DNA from: Phytohabitans sp052068095
Lineage (GTDB): Bacteria; Actinomycetota; Actinomycetes; Mycobacteriales; Micromonosporaceae
DNA length: 64,000 nt
Direction: 5' to 3'
Assembly (NCBI RefSeq): GCF_052068095.1
Contig: NZ_JBQHDG010000035.1
Location: 17,118 to 81,117, forward strand
Part shown: piece after piece, positions 25,733 to 33,910 of the stretch
Layout: each line of letters begins with the position of its first letter
Position numbering within the stretch: position 1 is the stretch's first letter
Position numbers and translations under genes: made by a program
Notes under the pieces: generated by a model
What the model was told of the DNA's origin: nothing
The model's database searches: none
Seen by the model: the letters and a program-made list of their open reading frames with translations, nothing else

Positions 25733-26233
25733 CCGATGTGAGTGAGGGTGATCTAGCGAATGCCCGAGGCAAGCCGCGATCAACCGTCGGGCCTCTGGTC
25801 AGGATCGTGTCCGGAACGGGGCAAGGGTGGCGTCTGGGCCCTACGGATCCAACAGGAACCAATAGTCGACCGTCGGACCGTGTGCGGCCAGGCCGCCGCC
25901 GTAGATCGGCTGGCGTCCACGGCCGGACGACCTAACAGGTTGTCCTCTTCCGGTAGATGGTGCGCTGCTGGTGGCATCTGGTGCGTAGCAGGGTGGGCAT
26001 GGATGCCAGGTCGGCGCCGTCGCGCAGGAGTCGGACGGTGTACGCGGTCAGTTCGCTGGCCGCTAGTGCGGTGGGGTTCGCGCCGCAGGCCCTTGGAGTT
26101 GGTGATGGTGGCCGGTGTCCAGGGCAGTCCGACGGAGAGGCCACCGCAGGCCCGCAGGCAGGTCATGCGTGGTGCGCGGGGACCGTACCGCTGGCGGATC
26201 TCAGCAACGGGTGCATGGTCCGTTTATGACCCA
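25733..26233. other. Gap within the decayed region
   Basis: About 500 bases. A minus-strand frame around 25932-26144 (ELTAYTVRLLRDGADL, then CHQQRTIYRK) looks partly protein-like but has no identifiable family or start. Nothing else is visible. Confidence 0.35.
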
Positions 26234-26279
26234 CCTCTTTTAGTCCGTAGGTTCGGGGTTCGAGTCCCCGGCGGCCACC
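26234..26279 (+). pseudogene. 3' half of a tRNA gene, probable attachment-site relic
   Basis: CGGGG TTCGAGT CCCCG forms a perfect T-arm (26254-26270) followed by GCGGCCACC like an acceptor end. The upstream CTCTTTTAGTCCGTAGG resembles an anticodon arm and variable loop. No matching D-arm or 5' acceptor strand lies upstream, so it is a partial tRNA. Integrative elements often leave such 3' copies. Confidence 0.5.
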
Positions 26280-26346
26280 CTCTGACCTGCGCTTTCTCGC
26301 TTCGGCTCTGTCCGGTGTGGAGCGTGGTTACTCGTTGGACAAATTG

Positions 26347-27198
26347 TTAGGTGGCCGACGGCCGTGGCTGTTCCGGTGGCACGGTGCTCTCGGCGGCCGC
26401 CATCCACTGGTCGAGGTCCTCCTGTGTGAACTCCTGCCACGGCGGAATGTCGGGGAGCTGGCGCAGGAGGTCGAAGGCCTCCGCGACCCGTGGGCCACGC
26501 AGGACCGGCGTGTGACAGCCGGCGATGACTTCGGCGTCGAGTCGTTGGATGTCGTCTACCACCGCCTGGAACTTGCGGCTGTCCAGCAGCGTCGCCCAGG
26601 GCGAGACCAGACGCCCGCCGAAGAACTGACCGTCGCGGAACTCGTCGGCGGACAGCTCCGCGATCTCAGGCATGGGTGTGGGCACGTTCGTTGCGAAGGT
26701 GTCCACCGACCACAGGACACTGGTCTTCGTGTCGAACAGGGCGCGTGTCGTCGGATTGTCGAACAGCGGCGGTCGCTTGGCCACCAGCGTCCGGTCGGCC
26801 AGGTCGATCGTGTCGCCTTCGTTCATGAAGCGGCACCGGTTGATGGGCGTCTCCCACTCCTCGGCCATGCGTCCGATCGAGAACCAGGTGGTCAGCAGCG
26901 TCGCGTTTTGGCATGCGGCGAGGACCGGTAGCAGATTGCCGGCGTGGTCACGGTCGTCGTGCGTGAGGAAGATCCATCGCACGTCCATAGGGTCGACCAC
27001 GGACCACGCGGCCTCGAGCCACTGTGGCCGCACCGCCGGTGCCCCGGTGTCCACGAGCACCGGCTCGGCCCCGCGAATCACCATCGAATTCATCGGGAAG
27101 TGTCCGACCGGTGGGGCCTCCAGCGCCCACGGGATAACGAACGTCTCGTCGGCGATCTGGTACGGCTGCAAGAGGTTGAACGTCTCGGTCGTAGTCAT
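26347..27198 (-). CDS. MBL-fold metallohydrolase
   Basis: 283 residues from the ATG at 27198 (AGGGAGAG before it). The metallo-beta-lactamase fold is seen in NSMVIRGAEPVLVDTGAPAV, the metal motif ITLTHxxxxDH in the form FLTHDDRDHAGNLLPVLAAC, and downstream VLWSVDTFA and VIAGCHTPVL. The THDDRDH motif is closer to the oxygen-reductase/ODP type than to beta-lactamases, so a diiron or dizinc hydrolase or NO/O2-related role is possible. No flavodoxin domain is attached. It stands alone. Confidence 0.82.
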   Translation of the reverse strand: MTTTETFNLLQPYQIADETFVIPWALEAPPVGHFPMNSMVIRGAEPVLVDTGAPAVRPQWLEAAWSVVDPMDVRWIFLTHDDRDHAGNLLPVLAACQNATLLTTWFSIGRMAEEWETPINRCRFMNEGDTIDLADRTLVAKRPPLFDNPTTRALFDTKTSVLWSVDTFATNVPTPMPEIAELSADEFRDGQFFGGRLVSPWATLLDSRKFQAVVDDIQRLDAEVIAGCHTPVLRGPRVAEAFDLLRQLPDIPPWQEFTQEDLDQWMAAAESTVPPEQPRPSAT

Positions 27199-27494
27199 CG
27201 CTGCTCTCCCTCGAACCGAGTCGTGGTGCAGCGCCCCCGAATCCAGTGCAGCCCTCAAGCATGCACGCGTCAATACCGCACGCCTGTCTGGGGGCCATCG
27301 TCACGAGTCAGGCCTTATGTCGGCTTCTGCCCACTCCGGGTCCATCGCCCAGTCCCGCCAGTAGGCAAGGTGCGTACCTCCAAGGGTGCAAGCCTCCATG
27401 GCGTCACGAACGGACGGCGACATCGCTCGTCGGTGTCCGGTAATGCCGATGAGCGCGCACTCGATCATGCCCACAGGGCTCCCTCGACTAGCCG

Positions 27495-27731
27495 GTGATG
27501 GCCGAGTTCGGCCGGGGCGCCGACACGTGGTGGGAGGACGACGAGGCGTGGGAGACGGTCGAGGAGATCGACCCGGTGTCGTGGGGTGAGCTCAACGAGG
27601 ACGATCCACAATGGCCGGTCGCGGTGCTCATCGAGGACTGCCAGGACTGGGAAGAAGGCGGCGACGTTCCGCTGCCATCGCGCCTTGCAGCGCGGTACCC
27701 ACGTAACGCGCTAACAGCATCCGCTCGATGA
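27495..27731 (+). CDS. Small acidic hypothetical protein
   Basis: 78 residues with a very acidic Trp-rich middle (WWEDDEAWETVEEIDPVSWG). Start GTG 27495 or ATG 27498; no clear ribosome site. The C-terminal part looks like random high-GC translation, so it may be a fragment. No family recognised. Confidence 0.35.
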   Translation: MMAEFGRGADTWWEDDEAWETVEEIDPVSWGELNEDDPQWPVAVLIEDCQDWEEGGDVPLPSRLAARYPRNALTASAR

Positions 27732-28108
27732 TCCCGCCCGGCAGGGCCACGCCCAGCACCTACCACACATCGGCCCTGCTCAACGGCGGAGGCGTGGCTC
27801 GAAGGCGGGCCGGTGGCTGACCGACGTGTGCTAGGCAGGGCGCTGTTCGTGCAGGACGGCACCACGCCGACTCCGTTTCCCCCGCCAAGCTGCGGCGTCA
27901 CCGTCCTCACCACAACGGCGGCGTCCAGGGCTACGCGACGCTGATGTACAGCACACCCGGCGGCGCTAAGATCCTGACTGCCTAAGTGACCTATGTGGAC
28001 GATATCGCGATGTCGATGGTGGCGGCGTTCCGCAAGGCGGTGCGTAGGCGCGTCGACGAGGCGTTCTGCGACGGGCGGGCCGCGTCGGGCCGCTGAAGTT
28101 CAACTGGG
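27732..28108. other. Gap without a recognised gene
   Basis: A plus-strand frame 27986-28096 (VTYVDDIAMSMVAAFRKAV, then RRRVDEAFCDGRAASGR and a stop) looks like the tail of a lost gene. The family is not recognised. Nothing else is seen. Confidence 0.35.
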
Positions 28109-28143
28109 CACGCCCAGCTCGCCATCGGGGCGGGCTGGGCGTG
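28109..28143 (-). terminator. Hairpin after the DUF1772/NmrA-like operon
   Basis: CACGCCCAGCTCGCC and GGGCGGGCTGGGCGTG pair over about 15 bases with one mismatch and a 4-base loop, 11 bases beyond the minus-strand stop at 28154. Confidence 0.65.
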
Positions 28144-28153
28144 TGTTGGGTTT

Positions 28154-28615
28154 CTATCGGCTCCGGGTGGACATCGGCGCGGCGAGGGCGAGGACCGCGA
28201 AGGCGAGGACCGCGGCCACCGTGCGGACGGTGTGGGCGATCTGCCAGCGATCCCGCACGTCGGCCCAGTCGGAGGGCGGGGACTGGGCGTTCCAGCCGAG
28301 CTGGTCGGAGTTGATGGGCAGGTTGACGATGAGCGTTAGGCCGAAGATGAAGACCAGGAGGGCCAGGGCGGCGACGGTCAACCATCGGGTGTTTGTCTGG
28401 AAGGTCCGGTAGACCAGCACCGCTGTGGCCATCAACGCCGGCAGGAGCGTGGCGACGGCGAGATTGTCGAGAGAGTCGAGCTCGACCAACCGGACCTGGG
28501 TGTAGACCGCGCTGTCGAAGCCTCGCAGCGAGAGCTCCAGGACGAGGACTCCGGTGAGAAACCCGGCGAACAGTCCCGCGAACACGAGGCTGGCGAAACG
28601 GGCGTACCTGGTCAT
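28154..28615 (-). CDS. DUF1772 (anthrone-oxygenase-like) membrane protein
   Basis: 153 residues with four hydrophobic segments: VFAGLFAGFLTGVLVLEL, LAVATLLPALMATAVLVY, LTVAALALLVFIFGLTLIV and VAAVLAFAVLALA. The LPINSDQLGW loop and WQIAHTVRT helix fit DUF1772 proteins, a family that includes anthrone-oxygenase-like small membrane proteins. It overlaps the preceding NmrA-like gene by 4 bases (ATGA), so they are co-translated. Confidence 0.8.
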   Translation of the reverse strand: MTRYARFASLVFAGLFAGFLTGVLVLELSLRGFDSAVYTQVRLVELDSLDNLAVATLLPALMATAVLVYRTFQTNTRWLTVAALALLVFIFGLTLIVNLPINSDQLGWNAQSPPSDWADVRDRWQIAHTVRTVAAVLAFAVLALAAPMSTRSR

Positions 28616-29448
28616 GATCCTGTCTGCTTCCGGGTGAAGGCGGCGCTGTGGTCTTCCGCCCAGGTGGCGTACGCGCGCGGCAGGCGTCCCAGCAGCCGCC
28701 GCACGGTGCCGGTGGTGGGTCCGGCTTCGCGGGCGTAGTCGGCCAGCGAGCCGAGCAGCCGGTCGGGTACCTCGTCGGGCAGGCCGGCGGCGAGCATGCC
28801 GCGACGGATCTCGTCCGGTGTGGCCTCGACGAACGACAGTGTCCGGTCGAGCGCGGCACCGAGCGCGGCGACCTTCTCCGGCTGGCTCAGCGACTGCTCG
28901 CCGGTGAGCAGGTACGTCTGGCCGGTGTGGTCCGGCTGGGTCAGGGCGATGGCCGCCACCGCGGCGATGTCGCGTTCGTCGATGGTCGAGGTCCTCGCGT
29001 CGGGGTATGCCCCTCGCACGGTGCCGGTCGCCTGGATCTGCCCGGCCCAGGCGAGGGTGTTGGCGGCGAAGTCGGCGCAGCGCAGGATCGTCCAGTCCAG
29101 GCCGGACTCCTTGGCGAGGTTCTCCACCGCCTGGAACTGCTGCCGGAAGCGCGCGTGCCCGGCCGGGTACGGCACGGTCAGGGAGGACAGCACGACCACC
29201 CTCGTCGCGCCTGTTTCGCGCGCGTGGGCCAGCAGGTCGACGGTGGCGGCTCCGGTGGCGCGCGGGCTGAGCAGGATGGCCTCCACGCCGGGCAGGGTGG
29301 TGACCTCGCTGGGGTGGACGAGATGTGCCTCCGCCGGGAGGTCGGCCTGCGGGTCGCGGGTGACGGCGGCGACCTTCGCCCCCTGCTCGACAAGTAGCCG
29401 GACGGCGTGCCTGCCGACGACGCCGGTGGCGCCCGTAACCAGGATCAT
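28612..29448 (-). CDS. NmrA-like NAD(P)-binding oxidoreductase
   Basis: 278 residues. The Rossmann nucleotide loop ILVTGATGVVGRHAVRLLVE is at the N-terminus, with ILLSPRATGAATVDLL, LDWTILRCADFAANTLAWA and YLLTGEQSLSQPEKVAALG typical of NmrA/SDR-a5 proteins. Catalytic Tyr-Lys of classical SDRs is not evident, so it may be a redox sensor or quinone reductase (QOR2-like). It is transcribed with the DUF1772 gene and divergent from a MarR regulator that probably controls both. Confidence 0.85.
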   Translation of the reverse strand: MILVTGATGVVGRHAVRLLVEQGAKVAAVTRDPQADLPAEAHLVHPSEVTTLPGVEAILLSPRATGAATVDLLAHARETGATRVVVLSSLTVPYPAGHARFRQQFQAVENLAKESGLDWTILRCADFAANTLAWAGQIQATGTVRGAYPDARTSTIDERDIAAVAAIALTQPDHTGQTYLLTGEQSLSQPEKVAALGAALDRTLSFVEATPDEIRRGMLAAGLPDEVPDRLLGSLADYAREAGPTTGTVRRLLGRLPRAYATWAEDHSAAFTRKQTGS

Positions 29449-29497
29449 GACTAACCCCTCTCTATCTCGTATCGTATGAGACTCAAACTATCTTGAC

Positions 29498-29510
29498 TTT
29501 GGATTCCAAA
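29498..29510. promoter_or_regulatory. Candidate MarR operator
   Basis: TTTGGATTCCAAA is a perfect 13-base palindrome with a one-base centre, lying 4 bases before the MarR ATG and 49 bases before the divergent oxidoreductase. Confidence 0.5.
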
Positions 29511-29514
29511 CAAT

Positions 29515-30015
29515 ATGAGTCACGTAACATCCGGAAGCGGGCGTGCCCGCAGGCAACTCACCACCCAGATCAAGGACGCCCTGCGTGACCTGCACAACCA
29601 GCTGTCGACGCTCAACCGCCAGGTCGGCGTCCAACTCGCCATCAAGGACACCGATATGGACTGCCTCGACCTCGTCAACCGGCACGGGCCGCTGAGCCCC
29701 AGCAACCTCGCCCGCCAGGCCGGGCTGCATCCGGCCACCGTGACCGGAATCCTCGACCGGCTCGAAAACGCCGGCTGGATCGCTCGTGAACGCGACCCCG
29801 CGGACCGGCGCGCGGTCACCGTCCGGGCGCTGCCCGACCGCGGCCGCGAGATGTACAAGCTGTTCGCCGGCATGAACTCGGCGATGGACTCGATCTGCGG
29901 CGACTACGACGAGCAGCAGCTCGAGCTGCTCGCCGACTTCCTCCGCAGGACCACGGACGCCGGTCTCACCGCGACCCGCACTCTCACGGCCGGCACCGGC
30001 CCCGTAACTACCTGA
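29515..30015 (+). CDS. MarR-family transcriptional regulator
   Basis: 166 residues. Winged helix at about residues 45-110: LDLVNRHGPLSPSNLARQAG LHPATVTGILDRLENAGWIA and the RERDPADRRAVTVRALPDRG wing. Long N- and C-terminal helices make the dimer. No Shine-Dalgarno sequence precedes the ATG (it follows AT-rich DNA), so the mRNA may be leaderless. It is divergent from the NmrA-like/DUF1772 pair, which it most likely represses. Confidence 0.92.
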   Translation: MSHVTSGSGRARRQLTTQIKDALRDLHNQLSTLNRQVGVQLAIKDTDMDCLDLVNRHGPLSPSNLARQAGLHPATVTGILDRLENAGWIARERDPADRRAVTVRALPDRGREMYKLFAGMNSAMDSICGDYDEQQLELLADFLRRTTDAGLTATRTLTAGTGPVTT

Positions 30016-30024
30016 CCGGCGTGG

Positions 30025-30296
30025 TCAGTCCTCGCGGTCGCCGCGCGTGCGTGCCTGGGTCGTCTCGCGGAGGACGGTCCAAGCGTCGGCCACCGGGCCT
30101 ACGTGGGTGAGCTTGTCGGGGTTGAGCACCGTGCGGATCGCCTGGATCTGTCCGTCGAGGATGTCGAGCGCCACGGTGTTGACGACCTTGCCGTCGCGGT
30201 CGCGGAGGATCGCACCCGGCTGCCCGTTGACCTGGTACGGCTCCACGACGCCGCCGATACGGACGAACGGCCCGATGAGCGCGGTCAGCTGCGTAC
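30025..30296 (-). pseudogene. C-terminal remnant of a SigJ-type ECF sigma factor
   Basis: The frame reads LTALIGPFVRIGGVVEPYQV, then NGQPGAILRDRDGKVVNTVA and LDILDGQIQAIRTVLNPDKL, then THVGPVADAWTVL and a stop at 30025. This is the SnoaL-like tail of ECF41/SigJ sigma factors. An in-frame stop lies just upstream at about 30300, and regions 2 and 4 are absent. Confidence 0.75.
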
Positions 30297-30408
30297 TCTA
30301 CCGCCGATCGTGCGCGCTGGTCGCATGGATGTCGCGGCGCGGTCCGGCCGCACGCGGCCTCCCCGACGACCGCCGGGACGACCGGCGACCCTTGAGCGCC
30401 CGAAGGGA

Positions 30409-31077
30409 CTACAGCATTTCGACGTGACCGCTCTCCAGCCGGTAGATCCCACCGACGACGTCGATCCGGTGGGCCGCGAGTGCCTCTTTCAGGTAGTCGG
30501 CTTGCCGGAGAGTGGCCACCGTGCGATGGATGTGGCTGCGCGTGGCCTCGTCGAGGCTGTAGTCGACCGATCCGGCCGTCGGCATCGCGGGAGCGATCTC
30601 GTCGACCAGGTACTGGCGAGCGCCGGCGGGTCGGCGTCCGGTGCGGACGGCCTCGTACGCGGCCGCTACCGCGCGACAGTCGTCGTGGCCGAGCACGACC
30701 ACCAGCGGCACCTCCAGGTCGGTCACCGCGAACTCGACCGAACCCATCACGGCGCGGTCCAGTACGTGGCCGGCGGAACGGACCACGCAGATCGCGCCGA
30801 TGCCCTGCCCGAACACCGCTTCCACCGGCACCCGCGCGTCGATGCAGCCGACGACGACCGCGAAGGGCTGCGGGGCGACGCCGCCGTTCAGCGCGCGGGC
30901 GGGAGGCGAGGTGCCCAGGGTGAACCGGACATTGCCGGCGCGCAGGCGGGCCAGCGCCTCGACCGGGTCCGGACGACCGAGGTATCGCGACACATGTTGC
31001 GACGGGATCGGCGCAGCCGTCGCATCGGAGAACAATCGGCCCGGTTCCACCGGACGAGGATGACACGCCCGCCCCAT
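30409..31077 (-). CDS. Beta-class carbonic anhydrase
   Basis: 222 residues from the ATG at 31077. Zinc ligands: Cys in VVGCIDARVPVE (CxDxR motif, the Asp-Arg dyad) and His-x-x-Cys in VVLGHDDCRAVAAA. The central GAICVVRSAGHVLD and SVEFAVTDLEVPLVVVLGHD strands complete the family pattern. It interconverts CO2 and bicarbonate in the cytoplasm. The C-terminus ends in IDVVGGIYRLESGHVEML, usual for this subgroup. It diverges from the small repeat-protein gene at 31200. A longer upstream start is open but low in protein character. Confidence 0.92.
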   Translation of the reverse strand: MGRACHPRPVEPGRLFSDATAAPIPSQHVSRYLGRPDPVEALARLRAGNVRFTLGTSPPARALNGGVAPQPFAVVVGCIDARVPVEAVFGQGIGAICVVRSAGHVLDRAVMGSVEFAVTDLEVPLVVVLGHDDCRAVAAAYEAVRTGRRPAGARQYLVDEIAPAMPTAGSVDYSLDEATRSHIHRTVATLRQADYLKEALAAHRIDVVGGIYRLESGHVEML

Positions 31078-31199
31078 GGGCGGGGACTGCCGTCGTCGCG
31101 GCGGCACCCTGATCGATGAATCAGGTGATGCGATTTCGATGAACGCGTTGGCGCAGGCTTGGCGCCGTAGATTCGCCCAGCTCCTCGAGGAGGACGATC

Positions 31200-31538
31200 G
31201 TGAACCTGTCCCGCGTTGCTGTCCTGGTTGCCACCGCGGCGGTGGTGTTGGCGCCGGTCCAGCCTGCCGCCGCGGCATCGGCCCAGGTGGGTTGGAACGA
31301 GTCGGTGGCCGTCGCACCGGCGATCTTCGAAAACCCGTTCGACTTCGCGCACGCGATCTTCGAAGACCCGTTCCACTTCGCGCACGCGGCCTTCGAGGAT
31401 CCTTTCGGCTTCGCGCCGGCGATCTTCTCCGACAAGTGGGAGGCCGCGCCGGCGATCTTCTCCGACAAGTGGGAGGCCGTGCCGGCGATCTTCGCCGACC
31501 CGCTCGGCTTCGTGGTCATCGGCCACGGCGAAGCCTGA
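31200..31538 (+). CDS. Secreted protein of six 11-residue repeats
   Basis: 112 residues, GTG start with GAGGAGGAC before it. A signal peptide (residues 1-27, ending AAAAS) is followed by a short linker and then tandem 11-residue units: APAIFENPFDF, AHAIFEDPFHF, AHAAFEDPFGF, APAIFSDKWEA, APAIFSDKWEA, VPAIFADPLGF. The consensus is xPAIFxDPFxF. The protein is rich in Phe, Asp, Glu and Pro and has no Cys. I do not recognise the family. Units 4 and 5 are identical, so recent duplication is likely. Function unknown; a cell-surface or envelope peptide is possible. Confidence 0.75.
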   Translation: MNLSRVAVLVATAAVVLAPVQPAAAASAQVGWNESVAVAPAIFENPFDFAHAIFEDPFHFAHAAFEDPFGFAPAIFSDKWEAAPAIFSDKWEAVPAIFADPLGFVVIGHGEA

Positions 31539-31655
31539 GGTCGTCGCCTGCCGGGTGTCTCGACGACGTCGCCGGGGGAGACCTTCGGCGCGTTCACGAC
31601 GATGGTCGTGGCGGCGTCGTCGCTGGTACGGCCAGACCGGGCTAGCGTGGGCGCT

Positions 31656-32504
31656 ATGGCCCGACACCAGCGACGACGTGCCGCCGACCGGGCGCCGGGC
31701 GGGTCGCAGGTGGCCGAGCTCACGCCCGTTTCGGGCCGCCCGGAGGCCCATATCCTGTATGTCGACGGGGTCGCCCAGTCCTATGTAGACGTGGCGGACC
31801 CGACCTACCTGCATTTCGACTACGTGCGCTGGATGGCCTCGGTCGTCGACGCGGCGGCGCCCACGCGTGAGCCGGTACGCGCCCTTCACCTGGGCGGTGG
31901 CGGCTTCACGCTGCCGCGTTATCTGGCCGCGACCCGCCCGGCCTCGACCCAGGTCGTGGTGGAGCGCGACGCCGCCGTGCTCGACCTGGTCCGGCGCGAG
32001 CTCCCGCTACCCCGGGGGGATCTGCGGGTCCTGCTGGCCGATGCCCGGGAGGCGGTCGAGGCCGAGCCGGCGGCCAGCTACGACCTGGTGCTCGCCGACG
32101 TCTACCAGGCGGCCCAGATGCCGGCGCATCTGGCCGGTGTCGAGTTCGCGGCGGAGGTGGCGCGGGTGCTGCGGCCCGACGGGCTCTACACCGTCAACCT
32201 GACCGACCTGCCGCCCCTTGGCTACTCGCGGGTCCAGGCGGCGACGCTGCGCGCCGTGTTCCCCGACGTCTGCCTGATCGCCGGCCGGGCGATGCTACGC
32301 GGCCGGCGGCACGGCAACGTCGTTCTGGCCGCCGCGCGGAAACCTGGCCGGCTGCCGGTGGCCCGGCTGACCACCCGCGCGCTGCGTGACCCGGCCGCCG
32401 GCACCGTGCTGCACGGCGCGGCCCTGGACCGCTTCGTCGCCGGCGCCCGGCCGTTGCGCGATCCCCGCCCGACCAACACCGGCGCCGGCGCCGACCCGGT
32501 CTAG
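31656..32504 (+). CDS. Spermidine-synthase-like methyltransferase-fold protein
   Basis: 282 residues from the ATG at 31656 (an upstream start at 31602 is possible). The SAM-like fold is seen in PVRALHLGGGGFTLPRYLAA, QVVVERDAAVLDLVRREL (acidic loop), LRVLLADAREAVE and YDLVLADVYQA. It matches stand-alone spermidine-synthase-like proteins of actinobacteria rather than true polyamine synthases; the substrate is unknown. No signal peptide. It converges with the esterase operon, with a hairpin between. Confidence 0.82.
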   Translation: MARHQRRRAADRAPGGSQVAELTPVSGRPEAHILYVDGVAQSYVDVADPTYLHFDYVRWMASVVDAAAPTREPVRALHLGGGGFTLPRYLAATRPASTQVVVERDAAVLDLVRRELPLPRGDLRVLLADAREAVEAEPAASYDLVLADVYQAAQMPAHLAGVEFAAEVARVLRPDGLYTVNLTDLPPLGYSRVQAATLRAVFPDVCLIAGRAMLRGRRHGNVVLAAARKPGRLPVARLTTRALRDPAAGTVLHGAALDRFVAGARPLRDPRPTNTGAGADPV

Positions 32505-32530
32505 CGTCCGGCGGGAGCCCGCGACGGGCC

Positions 32531-32569
32531 GGTGAGGCCACCGCCGCCCGGGGCGCTGCGATGGCCTCA
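32531..32569. terminator. Hairpin between convergent genes
   Basis: GTGAGGCCA (32531) and TGGCCTCAC (32561) are exact complements with a GC-rich 21-base loop. It lies 27 bases after the methyltransferase-fold stop and 15 bases after the esterase stop, so it could serve both strands. Confidence 0.5.
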
Positions 32570-32583
32570 CGTTCGGCGGTCGG

Positions 32584-33900
32584 TCAGCCCACCGTGCAGG
32601 CGGATCCGTTGAGAGTGAACGACGGCGGCCGGCCGGTGTTGCCGGTGTGGGTCGCCTGGAAGCCGATCCCGACCGACGCGCTCGGCGCGATCGCCCCGTT
32701 GTAGGAGACGTTGCGGGCGGTCACCGACCCGGTGTTCGGCGTGTAGGAGGCGTTCCACCCGCTGGTGATCGTCTGTCCACTGGGGAGCGTGAAGGCCAGG
32801 TTCCAGCCGTTGACCGCGGCTGTGCTCGTGTTCGTGATGGTGATCGCCGTGGTGAGGCCGGTGTTCCAGGCGTTGACCGCGTACGTCACCCGGCACGCAC
32901 CGGGTGGCGCCGTCGTGGGCGGCGCCGAGGTCGGCGGACCGGACGTGGGCGGACCCGACGTCGGCGGGCTGGACGTCGGCGGTGTGGAGCTGTCCAGGCC
33001 GAAGAACCGGATCACCTGGGCGGCGTCGATCGGCAGGTTGTGGGTGACGCCCTGCATGCTGATCGCCTCGACCGGCGCCATGCCACCCGTGCCGCCGTAC
33101 CGGGTCCGCGTGTACCCGGATTGCGGCGTGTCCGTGAACGACGGCGTCTGGCTCAGCCCGTGCACGTTCGTCCACTGCTTGACCTGCTCACCGAAGTTCG
33201 GGTAGCGCAGGGTGTCGTCGTTGGTGCCGTGCCAGATCTGCATCCGCGGTCGGGGGCCGGTGTAGCCGGGGTAGGCGTTGCGGACCAGGTCGCCCCACTC
33301 CTGCGGCGTCTTGATGAGCTGGCCGCCGGAGCAGGTGCTGTTCCACTCCGAGCCGTTCGTGGTGGCGAAGCAGGCGAACGGCACACCGGCGAACGAGGCG
33401 CCGGCTTTGAACACGTCCGGGTAGTCGCCGAGCAGCACGTTGGTCATCATGGCTCCGGAGGAGCTGCCGGTGACGAAGATCCGGTTGGGGTCGGCGTTGT
33501 ACCGCTGCTGGGTGTAGCTGACCATCGAGGCGATCCCGACCGGGTCGCTGCCGCCGCCGCGGCGCAACGCGGACGGCGAGGAGACGTCCCAGCAGCCGCT
33601 GCTACGGGTGACCGAGGGGTAGATGACGATGAAGCCGTAGCGGTCGGCCAGCCCGGCGTATCCGGTCTGGTTGTAGAAGCCCGGCCCGGAGCCGCCGCAG
33701 TAGTGCACGGCGACCACGATGGGCGGCCGGGCGGCGAGGCGGTCCGGCACGTAGATGTGCATGCGGATGTTGCTGGGGTTGGTGCCGAAGCCGGTCACCT
33801 CGGTCAGCGTCGCCGCCGACGCGGGCGCCGCGAACGTCACCGCCGCCGTGGCGGCGGCCAGCACGGCCGCCGCCAACGCGCAGAACAGTTTCTTCTTCAC
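32584..33900 (-). CDS. Secreted CE1-type esterase (PHB depolymerase fold) with C-terminal CBM2
   Basis: 438 residues from the GTG at 33900 (KKKLFCALAAAVLAAATAAV signal peptide). The alpha/beta-hydrolase domain (about 32-315) has PPIVVAVHYCGGSGPGFY, the nucleophile motif VTGSSSGAMMTNVLLGDYPD, and the acid/His region IWHGTNDDTLRYPNFGEQVK. This is the acetylxylan/feruloyl esterase type called PHB-depolymerase family. A PPTSGPPTSGPPTS linker (315-332) leads to a CBM2 (CRVTYAVNAWNTGL...LNGSACTVG). It removes acetyl or feruloyl groups from xylan. Last gene of a three-gene operon, 10 bases after the previous stop. Confidence 0.9.
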   Translation of the reverse strand: MKKKLFCALAAAVLAAATAAVTFAAPASAATLTEVTGFGTNPSNIRMHIYVPDRLAARPPIVVAVHYCGGSGPGFYNQTGYAGLADRYGFIVIYPSVTRSSGCWDVSSPSALRRGGGSDPVGIASMVSYTQQRYNADPNRIFVTGSSSGAMMTNVLLGDYPDVFKAGASFAGVPFACFATTNGSEWNSTCSGGQLIKTPQEWGDLVRNAYPGYTGPRPRMQIWHGTNDDTLRYPNFGEQVKQWTNVHGLSQTPSFTDTPQSGYTRTRYGGTGGMAPVEAISMQGVTHNLPIDAAQVIRFFGLDSSTPPTSSPPTSGPPTSGPPTSAPPTTAPPGACRVTYAVNAWNTGLTTAITITNTSTAAVNGWNLAFTLPSGQTITSGWNASYTPNTGSVTARNVSYNGAIAPSASVGIGFQATHTGNTGRPPSFTLNGSACTVG

Positions 33901-33910
33901 TCTTCTCCAA

